Source of the DNA: Actinomadura chibensis NBRC 106107 | Lineage (GTDB): Bacteria; Actinomycetota; Actinomycetes; Streptosporangiales; Streptosporangiaceae | NCBI RefSeq assembly: GCF_001552135.1 | Contig: NZ_BCQP01000060.1 | Span: 1 to 64,000, forward strand | Direction: 5' to 3' | DNA length: 64,000 nucleotides | Shown here: positions 35,062 through 44,713 of the stretch, in pieces | Numbering within the stretch: the first letter of the stretch is position 1 | Layout of the letters: each line of letters opens with the position of its first letter | Made by a program: the position numbers and the translations under genes | Notes under the pieces: model-generated | The model's database searches: none | Told to the model about the DNA's origin: nothing | Seen by the model: the letters and a program-made list of their open reading frames with translations, nothing else

Positions 35062-35208
35062 ATGTCAGGACAACTGTTTCATCCCCCTACCTTTGACATC
35101 CGCCCCACGAGGAACATCGACCCGTCGAGCCGCATCCACCCTGCGGGCGGCCGCCGCCCCGCGAGCCCAGCGTCCGCCGCCCGGCCGGACGCCAGTCGGG
35201 TGCGGTGA
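35062..35208 (+). CDS. possible 48-residue leader ORF
   Basis: A short Pro/Arg/Ser-rich frame beginning MSGQLFHPPTFDIRP. Its TGA overlaps the ATG of the cNMP-binding gene (TGATG), a geometry seen in translational coupling. The ribosome binding site is weak and there is no known family, so it may be chance. Confidence 0.3.
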   Translation: MSGQLFHPPTFDIRPTRNIDPSSRIHPAGGRRPASPASAARPDASRVR

Positions 35209-37196
35209 TGGACGAGCACACCCGACACCACGACCCGGACCAGATCGTCCCCTCCGAACTCGACGCCGCCGCCGACCGGCACCCCGTCCGACCGGCGAGC
35301 GCCACCGAGCACCGGGCCGACGCCACCGAGCACCAGGCGGACGCCACCGACCACCGAACCGCCACCGCCCCCGGCGGCACCCGCCCCGGAGCCGCACACC
35401 AAGGAACCGCACACCCCAGAACCGCACGTCCCACTACCGGCCACCCCGGCACCGGTCATCCCAGCACCGGCCAGCCAGGCACCAGTCATCACAGGACCGG
35501 CCAACCCGAGACCGGCCAGCCAGGATTCGGTCATCCCGGCGGCGGCCAGCCAGGAGCTGGCCATCCCGGCACCGGACAGCCCGGCGGCGGCCAGCCAGGA
35601 GCTGGCCATCCCGGCACCGGACAGCCCGGCGGCGGTCATCCCAGGACCGGCCAACCCGGCACCAACCAACCCGGCAGCGGGCAGCCCGGCACCAGCCAGC
35701 TCGGGACTGAGACCGGGCAGTACGGGGGCGGGCAGGGGCATGGGTGGACGGGGGTCGGGGGGCAGGCCGTCGCGCGGCGGGGCGGGGCGACCGTTCCGGC
35801 GGGCGGTCCGGCGGGCGGTCACCCCGTTCTGACGCCTCCGCTCCAGGGCTTCTGGGGCGCCCTCACCGAGACCGAGCAGGACGCGCTGCTCGCCATCGCG
35901 CAGGAGGTCGTCTACCCCGTCGGCACGATCCTGTGGGCCGAGGGCCAGGCCGCCGACCAGGCGGTCGTGATCCAGGCCGGGTCGGTCAGGGTCTCGGTGA
36001 ACCGGGACGGCCACGAGCGCATCATCGCGTTCCGCCGTCCAGGCGACATCATCGGCGAGCGCGCCGCCCTGCTGATGCGGCGCCGGTCGGCCACGATCGT
36101 CGCGATGGGGACCGTCCGCGGCCTGCGGATGACGACCCAGCCCTTCGCCGCCTACCTGAGCGACCATCCGCGGGTGGTCGACGTCCTCGAACGGGAGCTG
36201 TACGACCGGCTGACCGAGCAGTCCGGCCGGAGGCAGGCGGCGCCGTACGGGCCCGCCGCCCAGTACGGCTACGGCCCGCGCAACGGGTCCGGGATGCAGT
36301 ACGCGCCCGGCACGACGCACGGCTACGAGACGGCGGCCGGATACACCGTCCAACCCGGTTACGCCGGACAGAACGGCTACGCGGCGCAGAGCGGGGTCGG
36401 GCACACCGGTGCCGCGGGCCTGTACGGGCAGCAGCGTTCCTACGCGACCGCGCCCATGCCGCTTCCCCCGGGCGAGCCGGACGGTCACGGCACGCACCTC
36501 GTCCCGGCTTCGAGCATCCCGTACGAGGACGACGACGAGGACAAGGCGACCCAGCCGATGGTGATCAGCCCGTCCCCCTACCCGTCCGCCCAGGCGGGAC
36601 CGTCCTGGATGGGACGGAACTGCACCATCGCCTACACCGACATCGCGGGCTTCAGCGCGTCCCACCGCAACGACCGCGACCGTCTCGACATGCGGCGCGC
36701 CATGTACAGGCTGCTGCGCGAGGCGTTCGAGGAGTCCGGGGTGCCCTGGAGCGTCTGCTACCTGGAGGACCGCGGCGACGGGGCGCTGATCGTCGTCCCG
36801 CCCGAGGTCCCGACCGCCGCCGTCGTCGACGCCGTGATCGCGTCGCTGGCGCGGCGGCTGCGCCGGCACAACGAGAAGGCGAGCGTGCCGGTCCGCTTCC
36901 AGTTGCGGGTCGCGGTGCACGTCGGCCCGGTCATGCCCGACCCGCCCGGCATTTCGGGCTGGGCGCTGATCCGCACCGCCCGGCTGCTCGACGCGCGTCC
37001 GCTCAAGGACCGCCTCGCCGCGTCCGGAGCCGACCTCGGCTTCATCGCGTCCACCTTCGTCTACGAGTCCGTCATCGCCCACGGCCCCGGCTACGTGAAC
37101 CGCGCCGAGTACGAGCCCATCAGCTGCAGGGTGAAGAAGCTCAAGACCGAAGGCTGGATCCACCTGTGCGGAGTGGGCGTGCAGTCCGCCGTGTGA
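35208..37196 (+). CDS. cyclic-nucleotide-binding protein with a cyclase-like domain
   Basis: A 662-residue protein in three parts. Residues 60-170 are low-complexity Gly-Pro-Gln-His repeats (GTGQPG-type units). Residues of about 205-330 are a Crp-type cyclic-nucleotide-binding domain (VGTILWAEGQAADQAVVIQA, then RRPGDIIGERAALL). The C-terminus (about 470-655) resembles a class III nucleotidyl cyclase. Both metal Asp residues seem kept (Asp478 in AYTDIAGFS, Asp524 in RGDGALIV). The transition-state Asn of the GxxVNxAAR motif is replaced (GWALIRTARL), so catalysis is doubtful. A GTG at 35205 is an alternative start. Confidence 0.8.
   Translation: MDEHTRHHDPDQIVPSELDAAADRHPVRPASATEHRADATEHQADATDHRTATAPGGTRPGAAHQGTAHPRTARPTTGHPGTGHPSTGQPGTSHHRTGQPETGQPGFGHPGGGQPGAGHPGTGQPGGGQPGAGHPGTGQPGGGHPRTGQPGTNQPGSGQPGTSQLGTETGQYGGGQGHGWTGVGGQAVARRGGATVPAGGPAGGHPVLTPPLQGFWGALTETEQDALLAIAQEVVYPVGTILWAEGQAADQAVVIQAGSVRVSVNRDGHERIIAFRRPGDIIGERAALLMRRRSATIVAMGTVRGLRMTTQPFAAYLSDHPRVVDVLERELYDRLTEQSGRRQAAPYGPAAQYGYGPRNGSGMQYAPGTTHGYETAAGYTVQPGYAGQNGYAAQSGVGHTGAAGLYGQQRSYATAPMPLPPGEPDGHGTHLVPASSIPYEDDDEDKATQPMVISPSPYPSAQAGPSWMGRNCTIAYTDIAGFSASHRNDRDRLDMRRAMYRLLREAFEESGVPWSVCYLEDRGDGALIVVPPEVPTAAVVDAVIASLARRLRRHNEKASVPVRFQLRVAVHVGPVMPDPPGISGWALIRTARLLDARPLKDRLAASGADLGFIASTFVYESVIAHGPGYVNRAEYEPISCRVKKLKTEGWIHLCGVGVQSAV
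35420..35715 (+). repeat. Gly/Pro/Gln/His-coding repeat tract
   Basis: Imperfect repeats of 15 and 30 bases coding for GHPGTGQPG-like units. Two 45-base copies, starting at 35538 and 35583, look identical. In-frame length variation would change only linker length in the cNMP-binding protein. Confidence 0.85.
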
Positions 37197-37332
37197 TCCG
37201 TCGATCCCGTCCTCCGCCTGACGCCGGCCCGTCCCCCGCACGGGCCGCCCTCGGCCCGACCAGATGCCCCGCGTGCCCCCGCGACGCGGGGTTTTCCGCT
37301 TCTCAGGGACCCCCGCCGCCCGCGCCGCCGTC

Positions 37333-38697
37333 CTAGCCGCCGCCCGCGCCGCCGTCGTCCTGGTCGCGCGGGATGCGCAGGACGAACCGGGCCCCCGAGT
37401 CGCTGTCCTCGATGGTGAGCGTCCCGCCGTGCATCTTCGCGATCTCGCGGGCGATGGGCAGGCCGAGCCCGGTGCCCGCCGGGTCGCGCGCCTTGCTGTC
37501 GGCGAGCCGCGCGAACCGCTGGAAGACCAGGTCGCGGTTCTCCTTCTGGATGCCCGTCCCGTCGTCGAGGACCTCCAGGACGGCCATCGAGTCCTCCCGC
37601 CGCACCGTGATGTCGATCCGGGACTGGGCGTGCCGCTCGGCGTTGTCCAGCAGGTTCGTCAGCAGCCGGACGAGCCGGAGCCGGTCGCCGTGCACCGTCA
37701 CGCCGTCCTGCAGATGCGGGACGATCCGCTTCGTCCGGTCGGAGCGCGCCACCTCGATCGTGACGAGCGCGGCGAGGTCGATCGTCTCCGTCCCGTGCCA
37801 GGCGGCGGCGTCGAGGCGGGCGAGCTGCAGCAGGTCCGTCACGATCGCCTGGAGCCGCTCCAGGCTCTGCAGGACGGACCGCGCCACCCTCGGCCATTCG
37901 ACGTCGTCCGGGTCGAGCAGCGCCTCCTCAAGCTGCGCGCGCGCGGCGGCGATCGGGCTGCGCAGGTCGTGGGACGCGTCCGAGGTGAAGCTCCGCTGCC
38001 GTTCCAGGGCGCTGTCGAGCCGGTCCAGGGTCGCGTTCGCGGCCTCGGCGAGGCGCCTGATCTCGTCCCGGTTCTCCGGCACCGTCACGCGGCGGCCCGA
38101 CTCGCTCGCGGTGATCTCCGCCAGCTCGGCGCGGATCGCGTCCACCGGCGCGAGGGTCTGGTCGACCGTCCCCCAGGCGCGCAGGCTCACCAGCAGGGTG
38201 ATCAGCAGCGAGAGGGAGATCAGGACCAGCAGGAGCGCCCCGCTGACGTACCAGGGGGTGTTGGGGGTGGCCGCGTAGACGAGCCAGTCCCCGCCCGGCT
38301 GGTAGACGCGGTACGCGAACACCCACATGCAGCCCTTCAGCCCGCGCGGCGGGCAGAGGACGCGGGTGCCGTAGATGTTCGTCGCCGCCGGGCGGAACCC
38401 GGCGATGGGCGAGCCGCCCAGCTCGTGGCGCGTCCCGGCGATCACCCGGCGGTCGCCGTCGAGGAGCTGCACGACGACCCCGTCCGGCGCGTCGAGCGGC
38501 CCCTCCATCGGCTTGCGGCGCACCTCGTAGGCGATCCGGACCGCCGCGGTGATCGCCTGGTTGCGCTTGTAGTCGCCCGCCCGGCCGTGCAGCCCGACGA
38601 CGACCAGGGTGCTGAGGATGGCGCAGATCACGGCGGCGACCGTTCCGGCCATCACGGTCATCCGCACCCGTATGGACCATGTGCGCCGTCCGTTCAC
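37333..38697 (-). CDS. orphan sensor histidine kinase
   Basis: A 454-residue membrane histidine kinase. TM1 is at about 14-36, then an extracytoplasmic sensor of about 115 residues, TM2 at about 151-172 and a HAMP-like linker. The dimerisation helix carries phospho-acceptor His243 (SDASHDLRSPI). The ATPase domain has N box NLLDNAERH, G1 DDGTGI and G2 GTGLGLPIA. The GTG start at 38697 has GGGAGG just upstream. No response regulator gene is adjacent. It is divergent from the LysR gene. Confidence 0.92.
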   Translation of the reverse strand: MNGRRTWSIRVRMTVMAGTVAAVICAILSTLVVVGLHGRAGDYKRNQAITAAVRIAYEVRRKPMEGPLDAPDGVVVQLLDGDRRVIAGTRHELGGSPIAGFRPAATNIYGTRVLCPPRGLKGCMWVFAYRVYQPGGDWLVYAATPNTPWYVSGALLLVLISLSLLITLLVSLRAWGTVDQTLAPVDAIRAELAEITASESGRRVTVPENRDEIRRLAEAANATLDRLDSALERQRSFTSDASHDLRSPIAAARAQLEEALLDPDDVEWPRVARSVLQSLERLQAIVTDLLQLARLDAAAWHGTETIDLAALVTIEVARSDRTKRIVPHLQDGVTVHGDRLRLVRLLTNLLDNAERHAQSRIDITVRREDSMAVLEVLDDGTGIQKENRDLVFQRFARLADSKARDPAGTGLGLPIAREIAKMHGGTLTIEDSDSGARFVLRIPRDQDDGGAGGG

Positions 38698-38853
38698 CCG
38701 ACCTCCCGCTGGTGAGGTAATCACCGCCCAGATCGAAAACAGTCCTCTGAACAGCAGCGCAGCGCCCAAGAGAGACCAAAGAAATGGTGCGCGGGGGTAC
38801 GGTCGTCCTAGAAGCTCCAGCGCTGGACCACACCGCTGTTAGCATCGCTCGTT

Positions 38854-39747
38854 ATGGAGCTGCGCCAGCTTGAGTACTTCGTGGCGGTGACGGAAGAGGC
38901 GGGCTTCACCCGGGCCGCGGCCCGGCTGCACGTCGCACAGCCCGGGGTGAGCGCGCAGATCCGGCAACTTGAGCGGGAGCTCGGGCAGCCCTTGTTCGAC
39001 CGGTCCGGACGGACCGTCCGGCTGACCGAGGCCGGGGAGGCCGTCCTCCCCTACGCGCGGGCGGCGCTCGCGGCGGTCGCGGGCGCGCGGCTCGCCGTGG
39101 ACGAGCTGACGGGCCTCCTGCGCGGGCACGTCACGATCGGCACCATCGACTGGATCAGGTCCCTTGACCTGCCCGGACTCCTCGCCGGGTTCCATCGCGA
39201 CCATCCGGACGTGGAGATCACCGTCGTCCAGGAGCAGGCGGCCGCGCTGACCGCCGGGCTGCGGGACGGCCGGATCGACCTCGCGTTCCTCAGCCTCGGC
39301 GCCGCCGCGCCGGACGGCATCGCGATCCGGGCCGTCATCGAGCAGGACCTCTACGCCGCCGTCCGGTCCGACCATCCGCTGGCGCGGCGGTCCACGGTCG
39401 CGTTGCGGACGCTCGCCGAGCACGACCTCATCTGCCTGCCGCAGGGCACCGGGGTGCGGTCCGTCCTGGACGAGGCGTGCGCCGACGCCGGGCTCCGTCC
39501 GCGCGTCGCGTTCGAGGCGGGCGAGCCGCCCGTGCTGGCGCAGCTCGCCGCGCACGGCCTCGGCGTCGCCGTGCTGCCCGAGTCGGCCGCCGTGGGCGGG
39601 CCGGGCGGGCTGCACGCGCTGCCGATCGTCCGGCCGCGGCTGACCGGGCGGATCGCGCTCGCCTGGCGCGCCGAGGGCCCGCGCGGACCGGCCGCGCGGG
39701 CCCTCCTCGCACGCGCCCGCGACCTGCTCCCCCACCCGGCGTCCTGA
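38854..39747 (+). CDS. LysR-family transcriptional regulator
   Basis: A 297-residue LysR-type regulator. It has the N-terminal winged helix-turn-helix (residues 1-60, MELRQLEYFVAVTEEAGFTR then AARLHVAQPGVSAQIRQLE) and the periplasmic-binding-like effector domain (HVTIGTIDWIRSLDLPGLL). It is divergent from the histidine kinase gene. It may control that gene or a remote target; no metabolic gene is directly adjacent. Confidence 0.93.
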   Translation: MELRQLEYFVAVTEEAGFTRAAARLHVAQPGVSAQIRQLERELGQPLFDRSGRTVRLTEAGEAVLPYARAALAAVAGARLAVDELTGLLRGHVTIGTIDWIRSLDLPGLLAGFHRDHPDVEITVVQEQAAALTAGLRDGRIDLAFLSLGAAAPDGIAIRAVIEQDLYAAVRSDHPLARRSTVALRTLAEHDLICLPQGTGVRSVLDEACADAGLRPRVAFEAGEPPVLAQLAAHGLGVAVLPESAAVGGPGGLHALPIVRPRLTGRIALAWRAEGPRGPAARALLARARDLLPHPAS

Positions 39748-39769
39748 CGCCGGGCCGCGCGGGGACCAG

Positions 39770-40789
39770 TCAGGCCGCGTTGCGGGCGGCGGACTCCTGG
39801 AGGACGCGGCGGAGCACGTCCGGCTTGTTGGAGATGACGCCGTCGACGCCGAGCCCGATCGCCTTGCGCATCGCGGCGGGGTCGTCGATCGTCCAGGTCT
39901 GGAGGTCCATCTTGGCCGCGTGGACCTTCTTCACGTAGGACGCGGTCAGGTCGCCGTACGGCGGGTTGATCTGGTCGGCGTAGGCGGCGAGCTTCGGCAG
40001 GTCGGCGGTCTTGGGCGTGCCGATCAGCCCGGTCGGGACCTTCGGCAGCTCGGCGTGGAACCGGCGCACCGACTCCCAGTCGAACGACTGGACGACGAGC
40101 CGCCGCTCGGCCGGGTCCGCCCGCAGCCAGGTCGGCGCCCCGCGCAGCGACGCGGCGATCCGCTTCTCGATGCCCGGGTACAGCTCCGGGCTCTTGATCT
40201 CCAGCAGCAGGCCGAGGCCGCGGCCGTCCATCTCGCTCAGCACCTGGTCGAGGGTGGGGACGCGCTCGCCCTTGAACTTCTTCCCGAACCAGGAGCCCGC
40301 GTCCAGCTTCTTGATCTCGGCGAGGGTGAACGCCGAGACCTTCCAGGACTTCCGGCCGGGGAACACCTGCTCCACGTTGGTCGTCCGGGTCAGGGTCGTG
40401 TCGTGCATGATGACGAGCTTGTGGTCCTTGGACTCCTGGACGTCGAACTCGAACACGTCCGCCTTCTTGTCCTTGGCGAGGCGGAACGCGGCGAGCGTGT
40501 TCTCCGGCGCGTAGGCGGACGCGCCGCGGTGCGCGACGTCCGTGACGTCCGTGGCGCCGGCCGCGGTCGGGGCGGCGACCGTGCGCGGACGCGGTTCGGG
40601 AGCGCCGGGCAGGGCCGCCCAGGGCGCGGGCGGCTCGGGCGCCCCTCGGAGCCCGGACTCGGGCGCCTTCCGAGGCGAGGACTGGAGCGGGGCGGCGGAA
40701 ACGGGACCGGCGGTTGCGGGCGTCGCCGGGACGACGACCGCCGCCGAGGCGGTCACGGCGAACAGCGCGAGACGATTCCGACGGTGCAT
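39770..40789 (-). CDS. secreted glycerophosphodiester phosphodiesterase
   Basis: A 339-residue GDPD-family enzyme with a signal peptide (residues 1-27, ending ATPATAG). The TIM-barrel motifs are AHRGASAYAPENTLAAF, then a catalytic acid pair in FEFDVQESKDHKLVIMHD, with a later DLQTWTID. It would hydrolyse glycerophosphodiesters from phospholipid breakdown outside the cell. The ATG at 40789 has GAGAGGTGAAG just upstream. It converges with the LysR gene. Confidence 0.92.
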   Translation of the reverse strand: MHRRNRLALFAVTASAAVVVPATPATAGPVSAAPLQSSPRKAPESGLRGAPEPPAPWAALPGAPEPRPRTVAAPTAAGATDVTDVAHRGASAYAPENTLAAFRLAKDKKADVFEFDVQESKDHKLVIMHDTTLTRTTNVEQVFPGRKSWKVSAFTLAEIKKLDAGSWFGKKFKGERVPTLDQVLSEMDGRGLGLLLEIKSPELYPGIEKRIAASLRGAPTWLRADPAERRLVVQSFDWESVRRFHAELPKVPTGLIGTPKTADLPKLAAYADQINPPYGDLTASYVKKVHAAKMDLQTWTIDDPAAMRKAIGLGVDGVISNKPDVLRRVLQESAARNAA

Positions 40790-40989
40790 CTTCACCTCTC
40801 GGGAGCCGGGGCTTGACGCCCCCACCATCCGGGCGTCCCGTGACGCCGGAGTTACGGGCCGGTAGCGGACCGTGTACTACCGGCGACGATACGCAACGTG
40901 TCCGCGCGACTCCGGTCGGACACGGCCTCTTGGCCAGATCAGGAACCCGCCATGGCCATGTACGGCCCCGCCGCCGCGCCGGGTTCGCG

Positions 40990-42702
40990 CTACGCCCCGC
41001 CGTCGTCCGCGGGATCGTCGCCGGGACGGCCCTCCTTGGCGGACCTCGCCAGGACCAGGGCTCCGAAGAGCACCTTCCGGCTCCGCCGCAGCGCACGCGG
41101 CACGCTGACCCGACGCTCCGCACGCTTCGCCCGCTGCGGACGTTTCGCGCGTTTCGCTTCGGGCGCCGGTTCCGGGGACGGAGCCTGGGACGGGACGGCG
41201 CGCCGCGTCCGGGGCGTCCCCAGCCGGGTCGGACGGCTCCGTCCGCGCAGGGTCTCCGACCGGCCGAGCTCCCACCTGCCCGACTCGCACAGGTGCGCCA
41301 GCTCCAGGACGGCCGCCGACGCCAGCACCCGCGTCTTCTCGCGTTTCGCGAGGTCGCAGAGCCGGGCCGCCTCGTTCACCGGGTCGCCGATCACCGTGTA
41401 CTCGAACCGCTCCTCCGCGCCGATGTACCCGGCGACGACCGGTCCTGCGGACACGCCGATGCCCGCGTCCAGCGTCGGCACCTCGGCGCGCAGCCGCAGC
41501 GCCAGCTCGCGGGCCGCGCCGAGCGCCGCGCCCGCCGAGTCCTCCAGCCGGGTGGGCGCGCCGAAGATGGCGAGCGCCGCGTCCCCCTCGAACTTGTTGA
41601 TCCAGCCGCCGTGCCGCGCCACCACGCCCACCACGACGCCGAAGAACCGGTTGAGCAGGCCGACGACCTCGTCCGGGCTCCGCGTGTCGGCGAGCCGCGT
41701 CGAGCCGGTCAGGTCGACGAACAGGACGGCGACCTCGCGGGTCTCGCCGCCGAGCGTGATGTCGCCGCGCTCCAGCGCCAGGTCGGCGACCTCCTCCCCG
41801 ACGTGGCGTCCGAACAGGTCGCGGAGCCGCTCGTGGTCGCGGAGCCCGGCGACCATGTGGTTGAACCCGGCCTGCAACTGCCCGACCTCGCTCGCGTCGT
41901 ACACGTCGACCTCGGTGTCGAGGTCGCCGCGCTCGACCCGCGCCATGCCCGTCCGGACGGCCCTGATCGGGTCGGCGATCGCCCGCGTCGCCATGTAGGT
42001 GACGCAGCCGCCCGCGGCCAGCGCCGCGCCGCCCACGCCGAGGATCGTGATCGCGAGCTGGGTGACGTTGATGTCCGGCGCGGCCAGCGCGGCGACCGCG
42101 ACGCAGATCAGCCCGGACACCGGGATCGCCGTCCCGAGCGTCCAGGCCAGCATCACCCGCGTCGTCACCCCCGGCAGCCCGACCGCCCGCGGCCGCTCCG
42201 CCGCGAGCACCAGCGCCGCGGCCGGACGCAGCAGCCGCTCCGACAGCAGGTAGACGATCGTGCCCGTGGTCGCCGCGCCGAGCAGGCAGGTCAGGCCGGT
42301 CTTCACCGCCAGCCGTCCGGTGAACAGGACGAGGTCGAGCGCCGCCCAGCCGAGCGCGCCGACCGCCCACAGCGCGCCGACGAGCAGGGTCAGCCGCAGC
42401 GGCCCCAGCAGGACGGCGCGCCGCTGCCGCCGGTCGGGCGTCCCGCCGTCCCGGACGAGCCGCACCACCGGCCGCCACAGCCGCAACCCGAGCAACAGCG
42501 CCACCGGCACCGCCACCACCGGATATCCGAAGAACGCCGCCGCGTTCACGAGGTGCGCGTGGTCGCGGTCGTCCAGCGGCGGGTCCGGGACGACGAACGT
42601 CGCGAACAGCAGCACGACCAGCGACCCGACCGCGTTGGCCACGCCCACGACCACGAGCAGCACCCACCGCACGCGGATCTCGAGCATGCTTCGGCTGGTC
42701 AC
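40990..42702 (-). CDS. membrane adenylate/guanylate cyclase (class III)
   Basis: A 570-residue class III nucleotidyl cyclase. Six hydrophobic segments lie in the first 290 residues, then a HAMP domain (AIADPIRAVRTGMARVERGD) and a catalytic domain. Metal Asp residues are seen in VLFVDLTGST and KFEGDAALAIF, and the Asn/Arg pair in GDPVNEAARL, so it looks active. It resembles the mycobacterial Rv1318c/Rv3645 type. A basic, Pro-rich tail of about 90 residues follows. The GTG start at 42702 has GGAGG 7 nt upstream. A cNMP-binding protein lies at 35208. Confidence 0.92.
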   Translation of the reverse strand: MTSRSMLEIRVRWVLLVVVGVANAVGSLVVLLFATFVVPDPPLDDRDHAHLVNAAAFFGYPVVAVPVALLLGLRLWRPVVRLVRDGGTPDRRQRRAVLLGPLRLTLLVGALWAVGALGWAALDLVLFTGRLAVKTGLTCLLGAATTGTIVYLLSERLLRPAAALVLAAERPRAVGLPGVTTRVMLAWTLGTAIPVSGLICVAVAALAAPDINVTQLAITILGVGGAALAAGGCVTYMATRAIADPIRAVRTGMARVERGDLDTEVDVYDASEVGQLQAGFNHMVAGLRDHERLRDLFGRHVGEEVADLALERGDITLGGETREVAVLFVDLTGSTRLADTRSPDEVVGLLNRFFGVVVGVVARHGGWINKFEGDAALAIFGAPTRLEDSAGAALGAARELALRLRAEVPTLDAGIGVSAGPVVAGYIGAEERFEYTVIGDPVNEAARLCDLAKREKTRVLASAAVLELAHLCESGRWELGRSETLRGRSRPTRLGTPRTRRAVPSQAPSPEPAPEAKRAKRPQRAKRAERRVSVPRALRRSRKVLFGALVLARSAKEGRPGDDPADDGGA

Positions 42703-42812
42703 CTGCGCGCCTCCGGAGGGATGGAACCGCTCAGCACGGATCATCCCACGGCGCGAAACGCCCCGACGGTGATCACCGCCGGGGCGTTCTCGACCGCCGC
42801 GCTCAGGCGCGC

Positions 42813-44237
42813 TCAGGCACGGGAGCCCTCCTCGGCCACGGCGACCTGAACCTCCGGAGCCCCCTGCGAGGACCGCCGGACGAACAGCCACCCGAGCAGG
42901 ACGAGGGCCACCCACGCGGCCATCACGTACAGCGCGACCCGCGTGTCGTGCTCCCACGCGATCGTCACGGTGACGAACACGAAGAACGCCAGCACGGCCC
43001 AGTTGGTGTAGGGCGCCCACGGCATCCGGTACGGCGACTTAGGCAGCGCCCCGGACGCCGCCCGCCGCCGGTAGACCATGTGCGCGACCAGAATGACCGT
43101 CCACACCGCGAGCGCGCCGCCGGTCGACACCGAGGTGATGTACTCGAACGCCTTCTCCGGCACCACCGCGTTGACCACGACGCCGATGCCCATGACCAGC
43201 GCCGAGATCACCACCGTCAGCACCGGGACGCCCCGCCCGTTCAGGCGTCCGAGCACCTTCGGACCGTCGCCGTTCACGCCCGCCGTCCGCAGCATCCGGG
43301 ACGTCGAGTACAGCCCGCCCGCGTTGCAGGACGACAGCGCCGCCGTCAGCACCACGAAGTTGACGATGTCCCCGCCGCCCGGAATGCCGATCTTGTCGAA
43401 CGCCAGGACGAACGGGCTCGCGCCGCCCTTGAACGCCGTCCAGGGCACCACGGCCAGGATGACCAGCAGCGACCCGAGGTAGAACAGCGCGAACCTGAGC
43501 GGCAGCGCGTTGATCGCCCGCGGGATGTTCTTCTCCGGGTCCTTCGCCTCGCTCGCCGTCACCCCGACCAGCTCGACGCCCAGGTAGGCGAACATCACCA
43601 TCTGCAACGTCATGATCGTGGCGCTGGCGCCCTCGGGGAACACGCCGCCGTGCGACCACAGGTTGCTCACCGCGGCCGTGTCCCCGGCGTCGCTGAACCC
43701 GAAGACCAGCACGCCGAGCCCGACCAGGATCATCATCACGATCGCGGCGACCTTGATCATGGCGAACCAGAACTCCAGCTCGCCGAACAGCTTCACCGAA
43801 ATCAGGTTCACCACGAACAGGACCAGCAGCGCCACCAACGCCGTCTGCCACTGCTCGACGCCCGGCCACCACTTCTGGATGTAGGTGCCGGCCGCCGTCA
43901 GCTCAGCCATCCCGGTCGTCACCCAGATGATCCAGTACGTCCAGGTCGTGGCGTACCCCCAGAACGGACCGAGGAACTCCCGGGCGTACCCCGCGAACCC
44001 CCCTTCCGCCCGCCGGTACGTCAGCAACTCGCCGAGCGCCCGCATGACGAAGAACAGCGCGAGCCCGGCCACCGCGTACGTCAGGATCAGGCTGGGCCCG
44101 GCCTTGGCGATGTTCTCACCCGCCCCGAGGAACAGCCCGGTGCCGATCGTCCCGCCGATCGCCAGCATCTGGATCTGCCGGGTCCCGAGCCCTCGCTGAT
44201 AGCCTTCCGCGCTCTGGTCTGGGAGCTTTGCGACCAC
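42813..44237 (-). CDS. amino-acid permease (APC family, CycA-like)
   Basis: A 474-residue amino acid/proton symporter with 12 hydrophobic segments. TM1 carries the substrate-binding motif GGTIGTGLFLGAG. The lines TTWTYWIIWVTTGMAELTAA and VKLFGELEFWFAMIKVAAIV are close to E. coli CycA (D-serine, D-alanine, glycine), so that substrate range is likely. The GTG start at 44237 follows GGGAGG. A longer upstream frame runs back into the tRNA promoter region and is not coding. Confidence 0.92.
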   Translation of the reverse strand: MVAKLPDQSAEGYQRGLGTRQIQMLAIGGTIGTGLFLGAGENIAKAGPSLILTYAVAGLALFFVMRALGELLTYRRAEGGFAGYAREFLGPFWGYATTWTYWIIWVTTGMAELTAAGTYIQKWWPGVEQWQTALVALLVLFVVNLISVKLFGELEFWFAMIKVAAIVMMILVGLGVLVFGFSDAGDTAAVSNLWSHGGVFPEGASATIMTLQMVMFAYLGVELVGVTASEAKDPEKNIPRAINALPLRFALFYLGSLLVILAVVPWTAFKGGASPFVLAFDKIGIPGGGDIVNFVVLTAALSSCNAGGLYSTSRMLRTAGVNGDGPKVLGRLNGRGVPVLTVVISALVMGIGVVVNAVVPEKAFEYITSVSTGGALAVWTVILVAHMVYRRRAASGALPKSPYRMPWAPYTNWAVLAFFVFVTVTIAWEHDTRVALYVMAAWVALVLLGWLFVRRSSQGAPEVQVAVAEEGSRA

Positions 44238-44489
44238 GCGGCCTCCCTCACATCTCCGGCCGCCCCAGGGGAGCGGCGCTACCCTCCGGTCACGCACCGC
44301 TGCGCGTAACCCGGACAGACTAGGAGTCCACGCCACAACACGAAACACACCCCGCCAACCGGTATCTGCCCGGTATCTCACCGTTACGCCCCTCGGCCGA
44401 TAACGAGTTGGCGCACCGTTGGGCCATCGCGTATGCTCTCGGACGTCGTCAAGACACCCCTCCGAGGCCAGCCAGGCTCGGAGCCGCAA

Positions 44490-44564
44490 GGTCCTGTGGA
44501 GCAGCTAGGAGTGCTCGCCACCCTGTCAAGGTGGAGGCCGCGGGTTCAAATCCCGTCAGGACCG
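44490..44564 (+). tRNA. tRNA-Asp (GTC)
   Basis: Full cloverleaf of 75 nt. Acceptor arms are GGTCCTG and CAGGACC, the anticodon loop is CTGTCAA with anticodon GTC, and the T loop contains GTTCAAATC. CCA is encoded at 44565-44567. It is the first of a tRNA-Asp/tRNA-Phe pair. Confidence 0.95.
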
Positions 44565-44587
44565 CCAGACGTGCGGCCGCACGTCCT

Positions 44588-44661
44588 GGGCAGGTAGCTC
44601 AGTCGGTACGAGCGTCCGCCTGAAAAGCGGAAGGTCGGCGGTTCGACCCCGCCCCTGCCCA
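44588..44661 (+). tRNA. tRNA-Phe (GAA)
   Basis: Full cloverleaf of 74 nt. Acceptor arms are GGGCAGG and CCTGCCC, the anticodon stem-loop is CCGC-CTGAAAA-GCGG with anticodon GAA (44622-44624), and the T arm is GGCGG/CCGCC. CCA is not encoded. Its 3' half is duplicated in degenerate form at 47142-47183. Confidence 0.95.
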
Positions 44662-44679
44662 CTCCACCAGACCAACCAG

Positions 44680-44713
44680 AAGGCCCGGAACCACACACGG
44701 TTCCGGGCCTTTT
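44680..44713 (+). terminator. rho-independent terminator of the tRNA pair
   Basis: A 13-base stem (AAGGCCCGGAACC with GGTTCCGGGCCTT), a 6-base loop and a short T run. It lies directly after tRNA-Phe. A decayed copy is at 47198-47232. Confidence 0.88.

Noticed and set aside
33290..35715. CRISPR array
   Set aside because: Both repeat tracts lack unique spacers and have degenerate units. One is a coding repeat (35420-35715), the other a short tandem repeat (33290-33540).
37333..38853. Two-component pair
   Set aside because: The kinase neighbour is a LysR regulator without a receiver domain, so no response regulator is present.
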